A DNA stretch of 64,000 nt from Intoshia linei. Its lineage: Eukaryota; Orthonectida; Rhopaluridae. The position numbers were made by a program, and so were the translations under genes. The notes beneath the pieces are model-generated. The model was given only the letters and a program-made list of their open reading frames with translations, did no database searches and was not told the origin of the DNA. Where the stretch lies: contig LWCA01000020.1 of the NCBI GenBank assembly GCA_001642005.1, positions 17,708 through 81,707 of the forward strand, written 5' to 3'. Positions 63,752 to 64,000 of the stretch are shown in pieces; positions within the stretch are counted from its first letter, which is position 1, and the number at the start of each line of letters is the position of its first letter.

Positions 63752-64000
63752 TTTATTTAAGATGAACTTATCTGAGTTCTTCTCTGCCAATCGTTACAAG
63801 TGTCGTCACCTTATTTCGTCTATTGTTGTTCTCCTTGAAAATAACTCACAACGAAAATCTTATTACTGTGATAAAATTGCAATAGAAGTATATTCTTTAT
63901 TGATAAAATGCACTCTGGGACCGATTTCATTAGGAATTAGTAAATTTCAAAATTAGAGATTTAATGAACAAGTATGCGCTCTATCTAAAAAATCCGAACT

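Noticed and set aside
1-64000. CRISPR arrays, riboswitches, prokaryotic operons, phage or viral integrations
   Set aside because: No direct-repeat/spacer array, no bacterial-style gene spacing and no recognisable viral protein were seen. All repeats have the form of eukaryotic DNA transposons or minisatellites.

Overview
This is eukaryotic nuclear DNA from a ciliated, flagellated animal. Every gene I can read is a spliced metazoan gene with GT-AG introns, and several belong to cilia or sperm flagella (an axonemal dynein heavy chain, PIH1D2, profilin-4). The DNA is very AT-rich. Introns fall into two classes: micro-introns of about 34-52 bp (many 34-41 bp), and introns of 0.3-2.7 kb filled with transposon remnants. 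That pattern would fit a flatworm-like or other small lophotrochozoan/mesozoan lineage, but the sequence alone does not settle the organism. There is nothing prokaryotic here: no operon with ribosome-binding sites, no CRISPR array, no rRNA.

Layout from left to right. (1) A Rho-family GTPase first exon (minus, 860-1080; the gene runs off the left edge). (2) QPCT, glutaminyl-peptide cyclotransferase (plus, 1533-6661, 7 exons). (3) ZFYVE1/DFCP1 (plus, 7295-12982, 7 exons). (4) PIH1D2 (minus, 13791-16275, 5 exons). (5) A complete DNAH12-type inner-arm axonemal dynein heavy chain (plus, 16373-49211, 46 exons, 3,994 codons plus stop), which fills half the window. (6) NDUFB11 (minus, 49225-49741). 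(7) PUF60 (minus, 49828-55136, 13 exons). (8) ZNF593 (plus, 55266-55707). (9) PFN4 (plus, 55806-59143, 5 exons). (10) The C-terminal two thirds of a PACS sorting protein (minus, 59179-61499; the N-terminus lies beyond the right edge). I joined the exons by hand. For all eight complete genes the exon lengths sum to a multiple of three with one open frame, which strongly supports the models.

Gene arrangement: PIH1D2 (dynein pre-assembly) and the dynein heavy chain (its likely client class) are head to head with 97 bp between start codons. PUF60 and ZNF593 share a 129-bp divergent gap. DNAH12/NDUFB11 and PFN4/PACS converge with only 13 and 35 bp between stop codons. PUF60 and NDUFB11 lie in tandem 86 bp apart.

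Mobile DNA: the space between exons is a graveyard of DNA transposons. I see a Helitron-type non-autonomous family with a 3' hairpin and CTAG end, several hAT elements with exact or near-exact 8-bp target duplications (one nested in another, one with a transposase remnant), at least three MITE families, and several foldback-like arrays of inverted minisatellite units. I did not find a wholly new coding system. The most notable points are the head-to-head ciliary pair, the micro-introns, and the inverted minisatellite arrays.
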